64,000 bases of DNA. Source: Haliangium sp963772315. Its GTDB lineage: Bacteria; Myxococcota_A; Polyangia; Haliangiales; Haliangiaceae. The first letter of the stretch is position 1. Each line of letters opens with the position of its first letter. Made by a program: the position numbers and the translations under genes. Under the pieces are notes generated by a model. The model saw only the letters and a program-made list of their open reading frames with translations. It was not told the origin of the DNA and searched no databases. Where the stretch lies: the NCBI GenBank assembly GCA_963772315.1, contig CAVYWJ010000004.1, positions 3,038,001-3,102,000 of the forward strand. The letters are read 5' to 3'. Of this stretch, positions 16,760-25,375 are shown one piece after another.

Positions 16760-18979
16760 TCAAGACCCCGAGGAGCTCTCGGCCTTGTTTAGCGATACGG
16801 CTCTCGTGAACAGGCCGCCACCAAGATGACGGTCTCTTCCGAGGATGATGGGGCCCTCGACGGCGACCTCGAATGTCAGCCTCGCGCTGCCTACCAGCCC
16901 GACCCCTGGTACGCCGCGTAGCTCGCGCGGTGTGACGTGTGGCTCGGGGAGACCGCGACGGCGACACTCGGCGCGCAGGTCGGCCGACAGAGCCTCGGCC
17001 GCGCCAACGTGTTTCATGTGACGCGTGACCTGATAGGGAGTCACGCTTTCCCAGGTCCGCGACGCGGCAAAGAGCGGATCCGTATCGCTGTCAATGTAGC
17101 TCGCGCGCAGCGTCAAGCATGCGGCTGAGCCCACATGCAGTTCCCGAAAGTCGGTGAGCGCCTTGTCCAGGGACGCAAGGTCGTCGATCTCATCCCGGAT
17201 CGGAGCACGCCGATCGATCACGTGTGGCGCGACGATCAAGAGTCGCGTGGCCAGAGGATCGAACACGAACGTCAGGTGCGGATGCTCCGTTCGCGCGGGC
17301 GAGCCGTCACGCTCGTGGCCTGTGAAGAAGCTTGGCAAGCTCATGCGGGAGCCGAGCACTTCTTTCGCTCTCGCCATGACGGCGCGTCGGAGGGCGTGCG
17401 CCACCTCGGTCGGCTGCGGCGTCGCAGCAAGCCCGCTCTCGACCACGAACACATGGGCCCCCTGGCTTCGTCGAACCGGCGCCATCACTCCGAGACCGAG
17501 GAAGCGACCGTCCCCGATGACGAGGGGGCCCGTGATCGGCGCGTTGAAGCCGATCTCGACGTGCCAGAGTCGTTCCTTCGCGAAGCGTGTCCCCGACGCA
17601 AACGCTTCCGCCCGTTCGCCCTTGGCCTCGAACGGTTCGCGCTGAACGCGGACCGTCTCGATCGGCGTGCGCACCTCTGCATGGCGCAGCGCCTGGGTCA
17701 CTGCGGCTGCGGCGCGTCCCTGTTCCGCGGCTCGCTCCGTCCCGTCCTTCGCGCTCGCCGCCGCGCGCGCAGGCTCGATCCGGCGCCGTTTCGCCGACGG
17801 CGGCAAGGCGGCAGGGGTCACCGTGCGCCATACCCGGAAAGGACCGCGATCTCCCGCTCCATAGTGAACGAGCATGTTCTCCTCGCCCGCCGTGGTGAGG
17901 ATCCAGGCCATCGCGTTGCCTGTCTCGGGATCCTCGAGCTCGAGGCCGGAGAACGCCCAGTGCACATCGTCGGCGCGAAGTGCGCAGCCCGCCGGCACCT
18001 CGACCAGGACACGACGGATCCCACGATCGACGTGGCGATGCCCGATCGACGGCAAGGGCACGAGCTTCACGCGTGAGGACGTCGGTCCTTCGTCAGCGCC
18101 GTCAGCCTTGCGCCCCACCAGGACGCGCTCGATCTCCTGGCTCCGGTCATCGGGCAGCGCCTGTCGCAGTCGTGCGACCGCTCCTTCGCGCAGCGCGACG
18201 ACGAGCCCGGATGCCCGCGCCAGGGGCCACGCGTACAGCGAAGCATCGGCCGTGCGCTCGCGAAGCTCGTAGACCTGCCGTGACGGCGGGCTCTCGTAGG
18301 CGACTTGCGCGAAGCGCGCTCTGGGTGGCTGCCAGAAGCGCTGCTTTCCCTGTTCGCCTGTCCTGAACCGCTGGCTGCTCGCCGTATGTCTCGCTTCGAG
18401 GCTCGCCAGGGACCCTGGCTCGGGACAGGCGAGCGTCTTGCCAGTGCCGCCGACCGATGGGCGGAAGACACCGCCTGGATAGCTCGACAACCTCGCTTCG
18501 AGCTCTTCGGTGTCGAGGACCTCGCCCCATGCCCACGCCATGTCGACACCGCGTCCGAACTGGTAGAGACGCTCCGCGAGCACACAGATTGCCTGCGGGT
18601 TCTGCGCCTCTTCCTCGCCGCCTTTGAGCTTCCAGGCGTAGAGGAGCGGCAGCTCGGGATCGAAGAGTTTCGGCTCGATCGTCTTCGATGTCTTGATTTC
18701 ACTGACGCGTCCAGGATCGCCTCCTACCGCATCGATGTCGTTGTTGGGGACGAACGCCTTCACCCGCTGGCCGGTACGCATCGCTGGCGATCCGACCGTC
18801 GGTGGATCGAGAGTCTCGAGCCACGCCAGCGCGTCTCTGCTGGTGCCATCTATTCCGCCGCCACGAGCCGCACCCGCCACGAGAGCCTGGAAGAGCCGGG
18901 CTGGTGATGGCCGCCACTCGCCCATGCCGTGATAGCGCCCATCGTGCAAGCGAACTGCGATGACTAGATTACGAGGCAT
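16760..18979 (-). CDS. csb2: Type I-G CRISPR protein Csb2 (Cas5-Cas6 fusion)
   Basis: A 739-residue protein of the GSU0054/Csb2 family, the Cas5u6u fusion of type I-G (old I-U): an N-terminal Cas5-like RAMP part that caps the crRNA handle and a C-terminal Cas6-like part that cuts precursor crRNA. The N-terminus MPRNLVIAVRLHDGRYHGMG and WRPSPARLFQALVAGA are typical. The C-terminal glycine-rich RAMP loop is GRDRHLGGGLF. His residues near HPHLTF and RHMKHVG are candidate catalytic residues (inference). The ATG 18979 is 10 bases past the csb1 stop; a GTG at 18985 is possible. It is the last gene of cas3-csb3-csb1-csb2 and meets the ABC-F gene end to end, so no adaptation genes follow. Confidence 0.88.
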   Translation of the reverse strand: MPRNLVIAVRLHDGRYHGMGEWRPSPARLFQALVAGAARGGGIDGTSRDALAWLETLDPPTVGSPAMRTGQRVKAFVPNNDIDAVGGDPGRVSEIKTSKTIEPKLFDPELPLLYAWKLKGGEEEAQNPQAICVLAERLYQFGRGVDMAWAWGEVLDTEELEARLSSYPGGVFRPSVGGTGKTLACPEPGSLASLEARHTASSQRFRTGEQGKQRFWQPPRARFAQVAYESPPSRQVYELRERTADASLYAWPLARASGLVVALREGAVARLRQALPDDRSQEIERVLVGRKADGADEGPTSSRVKLVPLPSIGHRHVDRGIRRVLVEVPAGCALRADDVHWAFSGLELEDPETGNAMAWILTTAGEENMLVHYGAGDRGPFRVWRTVTPAALPPSAKRRRIEPARAAASAKDGTERAAEQGRAAAAVTQALRHAEVRTPIETVRVQREPFEAKGERAEAFASGTRFAKERLWHVEIGFNAPITGPLVIGDGRFLGLGVMAPVRRSQGAHVFVVESGLAATPQPTEVAHALRRAVMARAKEVLGSRMSLPSFFTGHERDGSPARTEHPHLTFVFDPLATRLLIVAPHVIDRRAPIRDEIDDLASLDKALTDFRELHVGSAACLTLRASYIDSDTDPLFAASRTWESVTPYQVTRHMKHVGAAEALSADLRAECRRRGLPEPHVTPRELRGVPGVGLVGSARLTFEVAVEGPIILGRDRHLGGGLFTRAVSLNKAESSSGS

Positions 18980-18988
18980 GGTCACGGC

Positions 18989-20101
18989 TCAGTTCTTGGC
19001 CTTGGTGTCCTTCGTCGCCTTCGTCGCCTTCTTCTTCTTTCCACTCTCCGCCACGTCGGCTTTCGCGAGCGTCTTTTCAAACATGACGGGTATGCTTGGA
19101 CCGACACCAAATGACGTTGCAGCGCGGGTCGCGTACTCCCGGGCGATTGCTGCCGTGAGGCCCACGGGGGTACGCGTGCCATCCCGCTGGACGGCCTCCC
19201 AGTGGCCAGGCTTCGACGGATCCAGGGTAAGCAGACAACCCTGGCGAAGAAAGCCGTCCATCGGCTCCGCGGCGGCGATCAACGACAGACCGAGCACGTA
19301 GCGTCGCAAGGCTGCGCCATCCTTCTCGCTGTCGAGCCGCCGCAACGCCACCAGGTTGACGGTCACATCGCGTAAGATCGGGCCTCTGGCGATCACGCCT
19401 CCTGGCATCGAACCCGCGGGGACGTGGACGAACCCGCGCTTGGCCAGAGGACTCTTCGGGTCGTTCTCCTGCTTTGCGCGCTCGTCCTCGCTGAACACCT
19501 CGAGCGCCGAGTAATCGATAGGCGGCGAGTACTGCGCCGATCGCGTGATCACATCGACGTTCCATGCCCGCACGACCGACTGCGTGATCCGCGGCAGCTT
19601 CGCGGACGTGTCGCGCGAATCCCAGACCCCGAACACGAGCGACGTCGGCGCGAGCCTGGCCACTGCCGAGGCGTCGCCCGCTTTCAGATACAGCTCGAAC
19701 GCGCTCTTCGCCTGATCCTTCAGACTCGACGATCGAATGATCGCGTCTCCGAGTCGGTGACCGGCATCGAGGATCGATACGGTCCGATTCTCCCCGAGAT
19801 CGATGTTGAGCTGGGGTACCAGCGCGGCCAGTGGATTCTCGGTCTGCCCCTTCTGGGCAGCCTTGAACATGGGCTCCATCCGGTTGGCTTGAGCGCCCAC
19901 GCTGTCGATCGACACCACCTTTGTCCCGTCGGACAGCACGTCGATGTTGTAACCGATGTCTGCATACGTCGGTGGGAAGATGACGCTACCTTCGCCCTCC
20001 ACCGGCAGAAGGTGTTGCTTCAAGCAGAGCGCGACGGGCCCCGTCATGTCATCAGCCCATCCATTGATGGTCTCATCCGTCAAGCTCATCGGTGTCGTCA
20101 T
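18989..20101 (-). CDS. csb1: Type I-G CRISPR protein Csb1 (Cas7)
   Basis: A 370-residue Cas7-group RAMP of the GSU0053/Csb1 family, which forms the backbone of the crRNA surveillance complex. Diagnostic stretches are VVSIDSVGAQANRMEPMF, LDAGHRLGDAIIRSS, LVFGVWDSRDTSAKLPRITQ, SVVRAWNVDVITRSAQYSP and the late AEPMDGFLRQGCLLTLD. The C-terminus is a Lys/Ala/Thr tail (KKKKATKATKDTKAK). The start overlaps the csb3 stop in ATGA (20098-20101). The gene appears intact. Confidence 0.9.
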   Translation of the reverse strand: MTTPMSLTDETINGWADDMTGPVALCLKQHLLPVEGEGSVIFPPTYADIGYNIDVLSDGTKVVSIDSVGAQANRMEPMFKAAQKGQTENPLAALVPQLNIDLGENRTVSILDAGHRLGDAIIRSSSLKDQAKSAFELYLKAGDASAVARLAPTSLVFGVWDSRDTSAKLPRITQSVVRAWNVDVITRSAQYSPPIDYSALEVFSEDERAKQENDPKSPLAKRGFVHVPAGSMPGGVIARGPILRDVTVNLVALRRLDSEKDGAALRRYVLGLSLIAAAEPMDGFLRQGCLLTLDPSKPGHWEAVQRDGTRTPVGLTAAIAREYATRAATSFGVGPSIPVMFEKTLAKADVAESGKKKKATKATKDTKAKN

Positions 20102-21012
20102 CGGATCATCTCCTCGGTCACTCCGGTGATGGAACGTTCTTTATCTTCCTGCGTCGGCCAACCCAGTTGCATTCGAAAGCTGCGCCGTGGAAACGGGAGC
20201 GCCGAGCCACCCAGCGCTGCGCGCAAGAAGCTCGGCTCGAAAAATGAGTCACTGCTCGACAAGCGTACCGCGCCCCGGCAAGTGCCGATGACGCCATACC
20301 GATACGCGAGCTTGTGTAGCTTCGCGGGGCGCGCGTTACCAAGGCCTAGCGCCGCGAAGATCTCGACCAGCGGAAACCCGACAGCGGCGATTCCCGAGTG
20401 GCTATTCAGCGAGAACCCGGCGTCGATCGGGATATAGTCGCGGCGCCAGTCGAAGCGGAAGCTGCTGCTCTGTGCTGCCGGCACAGCGAATGGATCGAGC
20501 GCGGCGTCGCCGCAACGATCGCGAACGAGCTCGATGGCGTCGCGTGCGCGCGCGGCGCCGGAGTACCCGCCGGAGCCGCCCCAGAACTTCACGGCGTCGC
20601 GACACGTCGCATCGCCCCAGTGGTCGATGACGAGCCGAGACGTGGCGGCTTCTCCCTGTGCACGCGCCCCCTCAATGACGGCCGGAAGCGTCCCGGGGCT
20701 GGAGGGGGCGGGGAACGGAAACGGCGCGTCCCTTGCGAGTATCTCCGCTGGCAAGCGCCCCTTATCCACGTCGTAGCTCGTGTCCGGTGGAGCCTGCGAC
20801 AGTACCCTGGCAGTCGCGAGGAACTCGAGCACGGCCGCGAACGGGTTCTCGTCGCCCGCGGCGCGGAGCGCGAAGCGTGCGTTCGCCTCGTCGGTCCAGT
20901 CGAAGCCGCCCTCGGCGTCGCCGAGCAGCACGTCAGCGGCTTCGAGGAAGCCCAGGCAGGCGAAGACCTGACCGGGATTGAACAGGTCCACCGGGATGGA
21001 TGCCTCGGTCAT
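20098..21012 (-). CDS. csb3: Type I-G CRISPR protein Csb3 (Cas8-like large subunit)
   Basis: A 304-residue protein of the GSU0052/Csb3 (Cas8u2) group. It begins MTEASIPVDLFNPGQVFACLGF and carries AADVLLGDAEGGFDW, typical of the family, and GFSLNSHSGIAAVGFPLVEIFAALGLGNARP later. It takes the place of the large subunit in the type I-G Cascade, probably helping PAM recognition (family-level inference). The start is fixed by an ATGA overlap with cas3 (21009-21012); the longer open frame back to 21102 is only cas3 antisense-frame sequence. It is followed by csb1 with another ATGA overlap. Confidence 0.85.
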   Translation of the reverse strand: MTEASIPVDLFNPGQVFACLGFLEAADVLLGDAEGGFDWTDEANARFALRAAGDENPFAAVLEFLATARVLSQAPPDTSYDVDKGRLPAEILARDAPFPFPAPSSPGTLPAVIEGARAQGEAATSRLVIDHWGDATCRDAVKFWGGSGGYSGAARARDAIELVRDRCGDAALDPFAVPAAQSSSFRFDWRRDYIPIDAGFSLNSHSGIAAVGFPLVEIFAALGLGNARPAKLHKLAYRYGVIGTCRGAVRLSSSDSFFEPSFLRAALGGSALPFPRRSFRMQLGWPTQEDKERSITGVTEEMIR

Positions 21013-23852
21013 GGCTCGCCCTCCTGCGCCAGCGCTGCGTCCGCGTTGTCGTTGTCGCGTGATGCCTGTTGATCCGCGGCGCGCAGCAGCGCCTCCCACC
21101 ACGCCAGGCCCCAGGGACCCCAGCGCTTCTGGAGCCGTGCGAAGCGCAGCGCGACTTGCCGCGCGCGCTCATCGAGGGCGGATGGCGGCGCATCTTCGCA
21201 GCCCTTCGTACCGATGACCGGGCGCGCGAAGCCGTGGTGGGCAGCGATGAGGTGGAGCGCCAGATCCTCGAGATCGTCGGGCAGCGCGCGAAGACGCGTA
21301 TCCTTCTCGGCATACGGCAGGGACCCGAGCTCGTGGCGATAACCATCGAGCAAAGCGGTGCTCAAGGGACCACGGGTCTTCGCGTAGACGCCGTCTTCCT
21401 TGGCGTTGAACGCACGCTGCCAGCGCCTGGCTCGCTTTCCCTCGTCGTGCAGGCGAGCGGCGATCGCCAGCATCTCCACGTATTCGTCGCGCAAGCCCAG
21501 CCGCCGCGCCAGGTCGCGGGCGCAGCGTTCTGTCCATGTATGGTGCTCGGCGAGCAGCTGCGGGCGCCCCGCGGATCGGTCCTCCTCTGTCGCAGCGTCG
21601 TGGCGCCACTTGTGCACGACCAGCCATCGCCTCGGCTCACCGTCGTCCGATACCTCGGTGACGAACCTGAAGCGCTCCCGCCACAGAGTCGGATCTACGG
21701 CGAGGGGTTGCCCGGCGCTGGCGATCTGCACCCGGAATCGAACCGGCGCCGTCGAGCCTGCCGCGCCGGTGTCTACGGCCCCGACCGAGCTCCATGGGGG
21801 ATCCTCATCGAGGGTAGGAGGCCGGTGTTGGGCCGCGTGATCCATGAGCCCATTTTCCCGCAGGCCCTCGAGCCGGGCATCCAAGACGAGCGTCGCGCTG
21901 GCGAGGTCGCGTTTCAGATCTTCTGTTCGCCGCTTGCCGGCCCGCTTGTCGTCGTCCCGCGTGAGGTCGCCGAGTTGCACGATCCTGCGCAGATCCCCGG
22001 CGGCCGTGAGCACGAAAGCCACAACGTCGTCCGGGCGCATCGGGACGCTCTCCTCGTTCTCGCCATCGTCGAGCGCTGTCGATATCTGTTCCGGACTCTC
22101 CGGTGCTGCAGCCAGCGCCTTCGCGCGAGCAGTCAGCCACTCGACGACCCTGAACGTCTCTGTCTCCAGCACCTCGCTCGCATGTGGCGGGGCGGCCTCG
22201 AAGAATCCCTCGATCTCCTCGTTCGTGGCTGTGCCTCCCTGCGTGCGCACCGGCAGATGCCTTCGCCAGACCACGGCGGTTTGCGGATCGTCTTCGACCC
22301 AGCCCCGCAGCCATGGCTCGATCTCGGGGCGCCCGGTGTGGTCTCGGAGCGAGGTCATGGACCAGGCATCGATCAGCGCGCGAGAGAGGGCCGGTCGAAG
22401 TGGAGCAGGGGTGGTCGCGGCGTCGAGGATCACCTGCAGCGCCGGGTCCGTGTTGGCGCGCAGCTTGAGCGCGCGAATCGCCCCAGGGCTTGCGTCGGAG
22501 CCGCTGTCCGTGACCGGTGGCAGGCAGTCGAGCGCCCGCGCCCATGCGTGCTTCTTCTCGAAGGTCTCGACTGCTTCGGACTCCTTCTTCGTCCGATCCT
22601 CGGGGTCCTTTCTCAGCGCATCATCGAACTCTGCCGGCTTCGGCTCCACAACGACGACCACGCTGGCCTCGCCGTCGCCGCGCCGGTTCACTCGACCCAG
22701 TCGCTGCACCATGCGCTCCCAGGCGACGAGATCGGAGACCATGTGATCTGCATCGAGATCGACCCCCACCTCGCCCGCTGATGTCGCGATCAAGAAGGCG
22801 GCTCGCGTTCGTTCGACGTTGGAACCCGCGAGGAAGCCGAGCTTCTTCAGGCTTCCGGCCGCGGCCTCTCGCTCGAGCACCCGTCGCCCGCCGACGAAGA
22901 GCTCGGTGTCCGCCGTGCCCTTGGCGCGCTCATCAATCGCAGCCTGCGTGGCCGCGGCGACATCGCGACTGTTACAGAAGACGATGCAGCGCACCGGGCG
23001 GGTTCCGTTGCTGGCAAGCCGCCAGGCCTGCTCCGCGAGCGCGTCCGCCAGCTTCGCCTGGCCGAGCATGTGGACGTTGAGACGTTTCGGCGCGTCGAGC
23101 CGGCGCTGCACGATCCGGTGCTGCAGATCCGCGTCTTCCAAGACGAACGACTTCCCAGCGAGCGTTCGGCCTGTAGCGGACAGCGAGAGCAGCTTGAAAG
23201 AAGGCACGAGCGCTCGCAGCGCCTCCTCCCGCGGGCCGAACACTGCGCCGCCTTCGGCGACGGCTTCGATGAGCTTCTCGAACGGCGGCACCAGATGCGC
23301 CTCGTCGAGCACCACCAGCGTGTCCACCCCCAGGAGGCCCGCGTGATAGGGCCGCATCTTGCGTGTCGTCCGGTAGCCTTCGAAGAGGAGCCGGGAGCCG
23401 ATCATGTTGACGGTGCCCACGATGATGGCGGGCGAAGCCGGATCCTCGAGCCACTCCTTGTTGTCGACGTGTTGACCACGCAGGGTCGAGATCGGCAGCG
23501 AGCGCTCTCCCAGGCCGAGCGCCTGCTTGAGCGCCGGGGTCCGATCAACGAAGTCGCGGAGACCTCCGGCGACCTCGGTCGCCTGGTCGACCACGGCGCG
23601 CCGGTCCACGACGTAGACGAGCCGGCGCGGCAATGCCGCGTTGCAGGCTCGCGCGACCAGCCAGATCGCCATGACGGCGGTCTTGCCGAGCCCCGTCGGG
23701 ATGTCGAGCGAGCGCGCGGTAGGCTCACCGGTTTGCTCGATCGCTCCGTCCGTGAAATGCGTGAAGAGTCTCTCCTGCCACGGGAAGGGCGTGTCCCCTC
23801 CAGAAAGGCCCAGTGCCTCACGCAGCCACGTATCGGTGGTGTTGATAGTCAT
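21009..23852 (-). CDS. cas3: Type I-G CRISPR helicase-nuclease Cas3 (C-terminal HD)
   Basis: A 947-residue Cas3 that unwinds and degrades target DNA recruited by the type I complex. Helicase motifs: Q-motif region TPFPWQERLF, Walker A DIPTGLGKTAV (about 52-62), Walker B VVLDEAHLVPP, motif III LSATG, and motif VI-like ERMVQRLGRVNRRG. The HD nuclease is C-terminal, as in type I-G: EHHTWTERCARDLA, AARLHDEGKRARRW (HD), and HLIAAHHGFARP. All key residues seem present. I favour ATG 23852 (MTINTTDTWLREAL); a GTG at 23897 would add 15 residues but lacks a ribosome site. The first gene of the operon; a TAGAAT box lies upstream on the minus strand at 23968-23963. Confidence 0.92.
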   Translation of the reverse strand: MTINTTDTWLREALGLSGGDTPFPWQERLFTHFTDGAIEQTGEPTARSLDIPTGLGKTAVMAIWLVARACNAALPRRLVYVVDRRAVVDQATEVAGGLRDFVDRTPALKQALGLGERSLPISTLRGQHVDNKEWLEDPASPAIIVGTVNMIGSRLLFEGYRTTRKMRPYHAGLLGVDTLVVLDEAHLVPPFEKLIEAVAEGGAVFGPREEALRALVPSFKLLSLSATGRTLAGKSFVLEDADLQHRIVQRRLDAPKRLNVHMLGQAKLADALAEQAWRLASNGTRPVRCIVFCNSRDVAAATQAAIDERAKGTADTELFVGGRRVLEREAAAGSLKKLGFLAGSNVERTRAAFLIATSAGEVGVDLDADHMVSDLVAWERMVQRLGRVNRRGDGEASVVVVVEPKPAEFDDALRKDPEDRTKKESEAVETFEKKHAWARALDCLPPVTDSGSDASPGAIRALKLRANTDPALQVILDAATTPAPLRPALSRALIDAWSMTSLRDHTGRPEIEPWLRGWVEDDPQTAVVWRRHLPVRTQGGTATNEEIEGFFEAAPPHASEVLETETFRVVEWLTARAKALAAAPESPEQISTALDDGENEESVPMRPDDVVAFVLTAAGDLRRIVQLGDLTRDDDKRAGKRRTEDLKRDLASATLVLDARLEGLRENGLMDHAAQHRPPTLDEDPPWSSVGAVDTGAAGSTAPVRFRVQIASAGQPLAVDPTLWRERFRFVTEVSDDGEPRRWLVVHKWRHDAATEEDRSAGRPQLLAEHHTWTERCARDLARRLGLRDEYVEMLAIAARLHDEGKRARRWQRAFNAKEDGVYAKTRGPLSTALLDGYRHELGSLPYAEKDTRLRALPDDLEDLALHLIAAHHGFARPVIGTKGCEDAPPSALDERARQVALRFARLQKRWGPWGLAWWEALLRAADQQASRDNDNADAALAQEGEP

Positions 23853-24124
23853 CTCGAACGGTGCCGTTGGTGGTAACACGATGTTCTGCGAGGACACGAC
23901 CGGTTCAGGTTCGCCAGAGCCACCGGATTCGACTGGTTGTCTGTGCTGGATGTTCTGCGCTCATTCTAGTCGCCGGCAGGTCGAGCTCGTCCACGAGAAC
24001 CGTCAGGGCCAGCCGCCTGGAGTAGACGTATGGGCTGCTGAAGGCTCTCGGGGCTTCGGGGCGGAGCTGGTAGAAGGCATTACTGAGGGAGCGGGACCTG
24101 CGGCAGCGCAGTCCGAAAGCGCTG
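23853..24124 (-). promoter_or_regulatory. Region upstream of cas3
   Basis: No gene is evident. A minus-strand TAGAAT (23968-23963) could be a -10 element, but the -35 region is poor. The segment separates cas3 from the 43-bp tandem array. No leader/CRISPR repeat is present. Confidence 0.3.
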
Positions 24125-24598
24125 CGACAGGGTCGCCAGGGTCTTGGGCCGGGGTCGGTAACGTTTGCAAAAGGGGTCGCAGGGCTTCATGGCACATCCA
24201 GCAAGAATTGTGACAGGGTGCCGGGATCGTGCGCCGGAGTCGGGAACGCTTGCAGAGGGCGCGCGGGGTCTCGCGAGCGGGCCGGCAGGCGCTGCAGAGG
24301 GGGCGAGCCCTCCTGCAGGCGCGCTCGACATGATCTGCGAGAGGGTGCGAGGGTCTTGCAGGCTTCGTGGACTACGTGCGCGAGAGGGTGCGGGGGTCTT
24401 GCACGAATCGTTGACTACGCACGCAAGAGGGCGCGGGGGTCTCGCACGAATCGTTGACTGCGCATGCGAGAGGGTGCGAGGGTCTCGCACGAATCGTCGA
24501 CTACGCATGCAAGAGGGTCCAAGGGTCTTGCACGAGTAGTCAACTACGCATGCAAGAGGGTCCGGGGGTCTTGCACGAGTAGTCAACTACTCATGCAA
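24125..24598. repeat. 43-bp tandem array of imperfect palindromes next to the cas operon
   Basis: Six units of exactly 43 bases start at 24341, 24384, 24427, 24470, 24513 and 24556. Weaker units of 42-44 bases reach back to about 24125. Each unit is a G-rich 15-base part (GAGGGTCCGGGGGTC in the last copy) plus a 28-base imperfect palindrome. In the last copy the arms are 24571-24583 and 24586-24598 (TTGCACGAGTAGT and its near complement, 12 of 13 pairing). Similarity falls from the 24598 end toward cas3. Both the palindrome and the G-rich part are conserved between copies, so it is not a repeat-spacer array. It could be multiple operators, a multi-hairpin element or a DNA-partition or nucleoid site. 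Confidence 0.85.
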
Positions 24599-25281
24599 AT
24601 GGGCGAGATCCTTCACCCGGCGTGAGCGCCAGGCGCGCGCGGGGGTCTCGAACGGGCGGCCGCGGAGCGGGATGCTCGTCGGAGCGTGACGTGCGAGGAT
24701 CGCGGCCACGATCCGGGCCAGGACTCCTGGCCGTGCGCCTGCGGTCTTGAGGTGATCGCGCGTGGGCCGGCCATGATCGTGCACGTTCAGGGACTCGCCG
24801 TCCTGCCGATGGACCTCCTCGAGCTGCGCCAGCATGGCCGGGAGCTCGGGGATGCGCGCCACGACCTCGGCCATGTCTTCGTCCCGGGCGCGATTGATGA
24901 TGGTGAGGATCTCCGCATACTCGATGACATAGGCGTGCGCCGTGATGGCGGCGGCCCCGCCGGGAAAGAGCGCGTTGCCGAGAACGGCTGCGTCGCGTCC
25001 ACGCGCGCTGTCCTCGCCGTACACGCGATGCCGGTGAGCGCCCGGTCGACCTGCGCATCGAGCGCCATGGCCGCGGGACCGTGCTGGTTGCGGTTGTCGG
25101 CCGGGCCCTGGAGCTCCATCAGCGCCAGCTCGCGGTCGTGCGCCAGCGCCTGCGCGGCCAGCAGCGCGATGTCACTCGCACCCAGCGCCTGGGCCCGGCG
25201 CTCGACCACGCTCACTGCGTGCTGCCGCCGGCCGGTCGAGAGCCTGTAGAGCTTGATGAGGGACGCGGCGTCACTCGCCAT
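24587..25281 (-). CDS. Hypothetical helical protein, frameshifted
   Basis: From ATG 25281 the protein starts MASDAASLIKLYRLSTGRRQ and stays in one frame to about 25025 (VDRALTGIA). The sequence then makes sense in another frame, starting YGEDSARGRD and running to a stop at 24587 inside the last palindrome of the tandem array. Together they give about 230 residues, Ala/Leu/Arg rich and largely helical. I do not recognise the family. One base appears to be missing near 25025; unlike the other breaks in this window this one is not at a GAGCTC site, so it may be a genuine mutation. Same strand as cas3, 0.7 kb upstream. Confidence 0.5.
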
Positions 25282-25375
25282 ATCGCCTGACTCTACACCG
25301 GACGCCGGGACCTGTGCCCGCCAACGCGTCCGATCACGGCCGATCACGGCCGCTGAGGAGACGAACACGGCCGGC

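Noticed and set aside
24125..24598. The 43-bp tandem repeats as a CRISPR array
   Set aside because: Both the palindromic and the G-rich part recur and degrade together; there are no unique spacers, and the period is constant with no repeat-spacer contrast.
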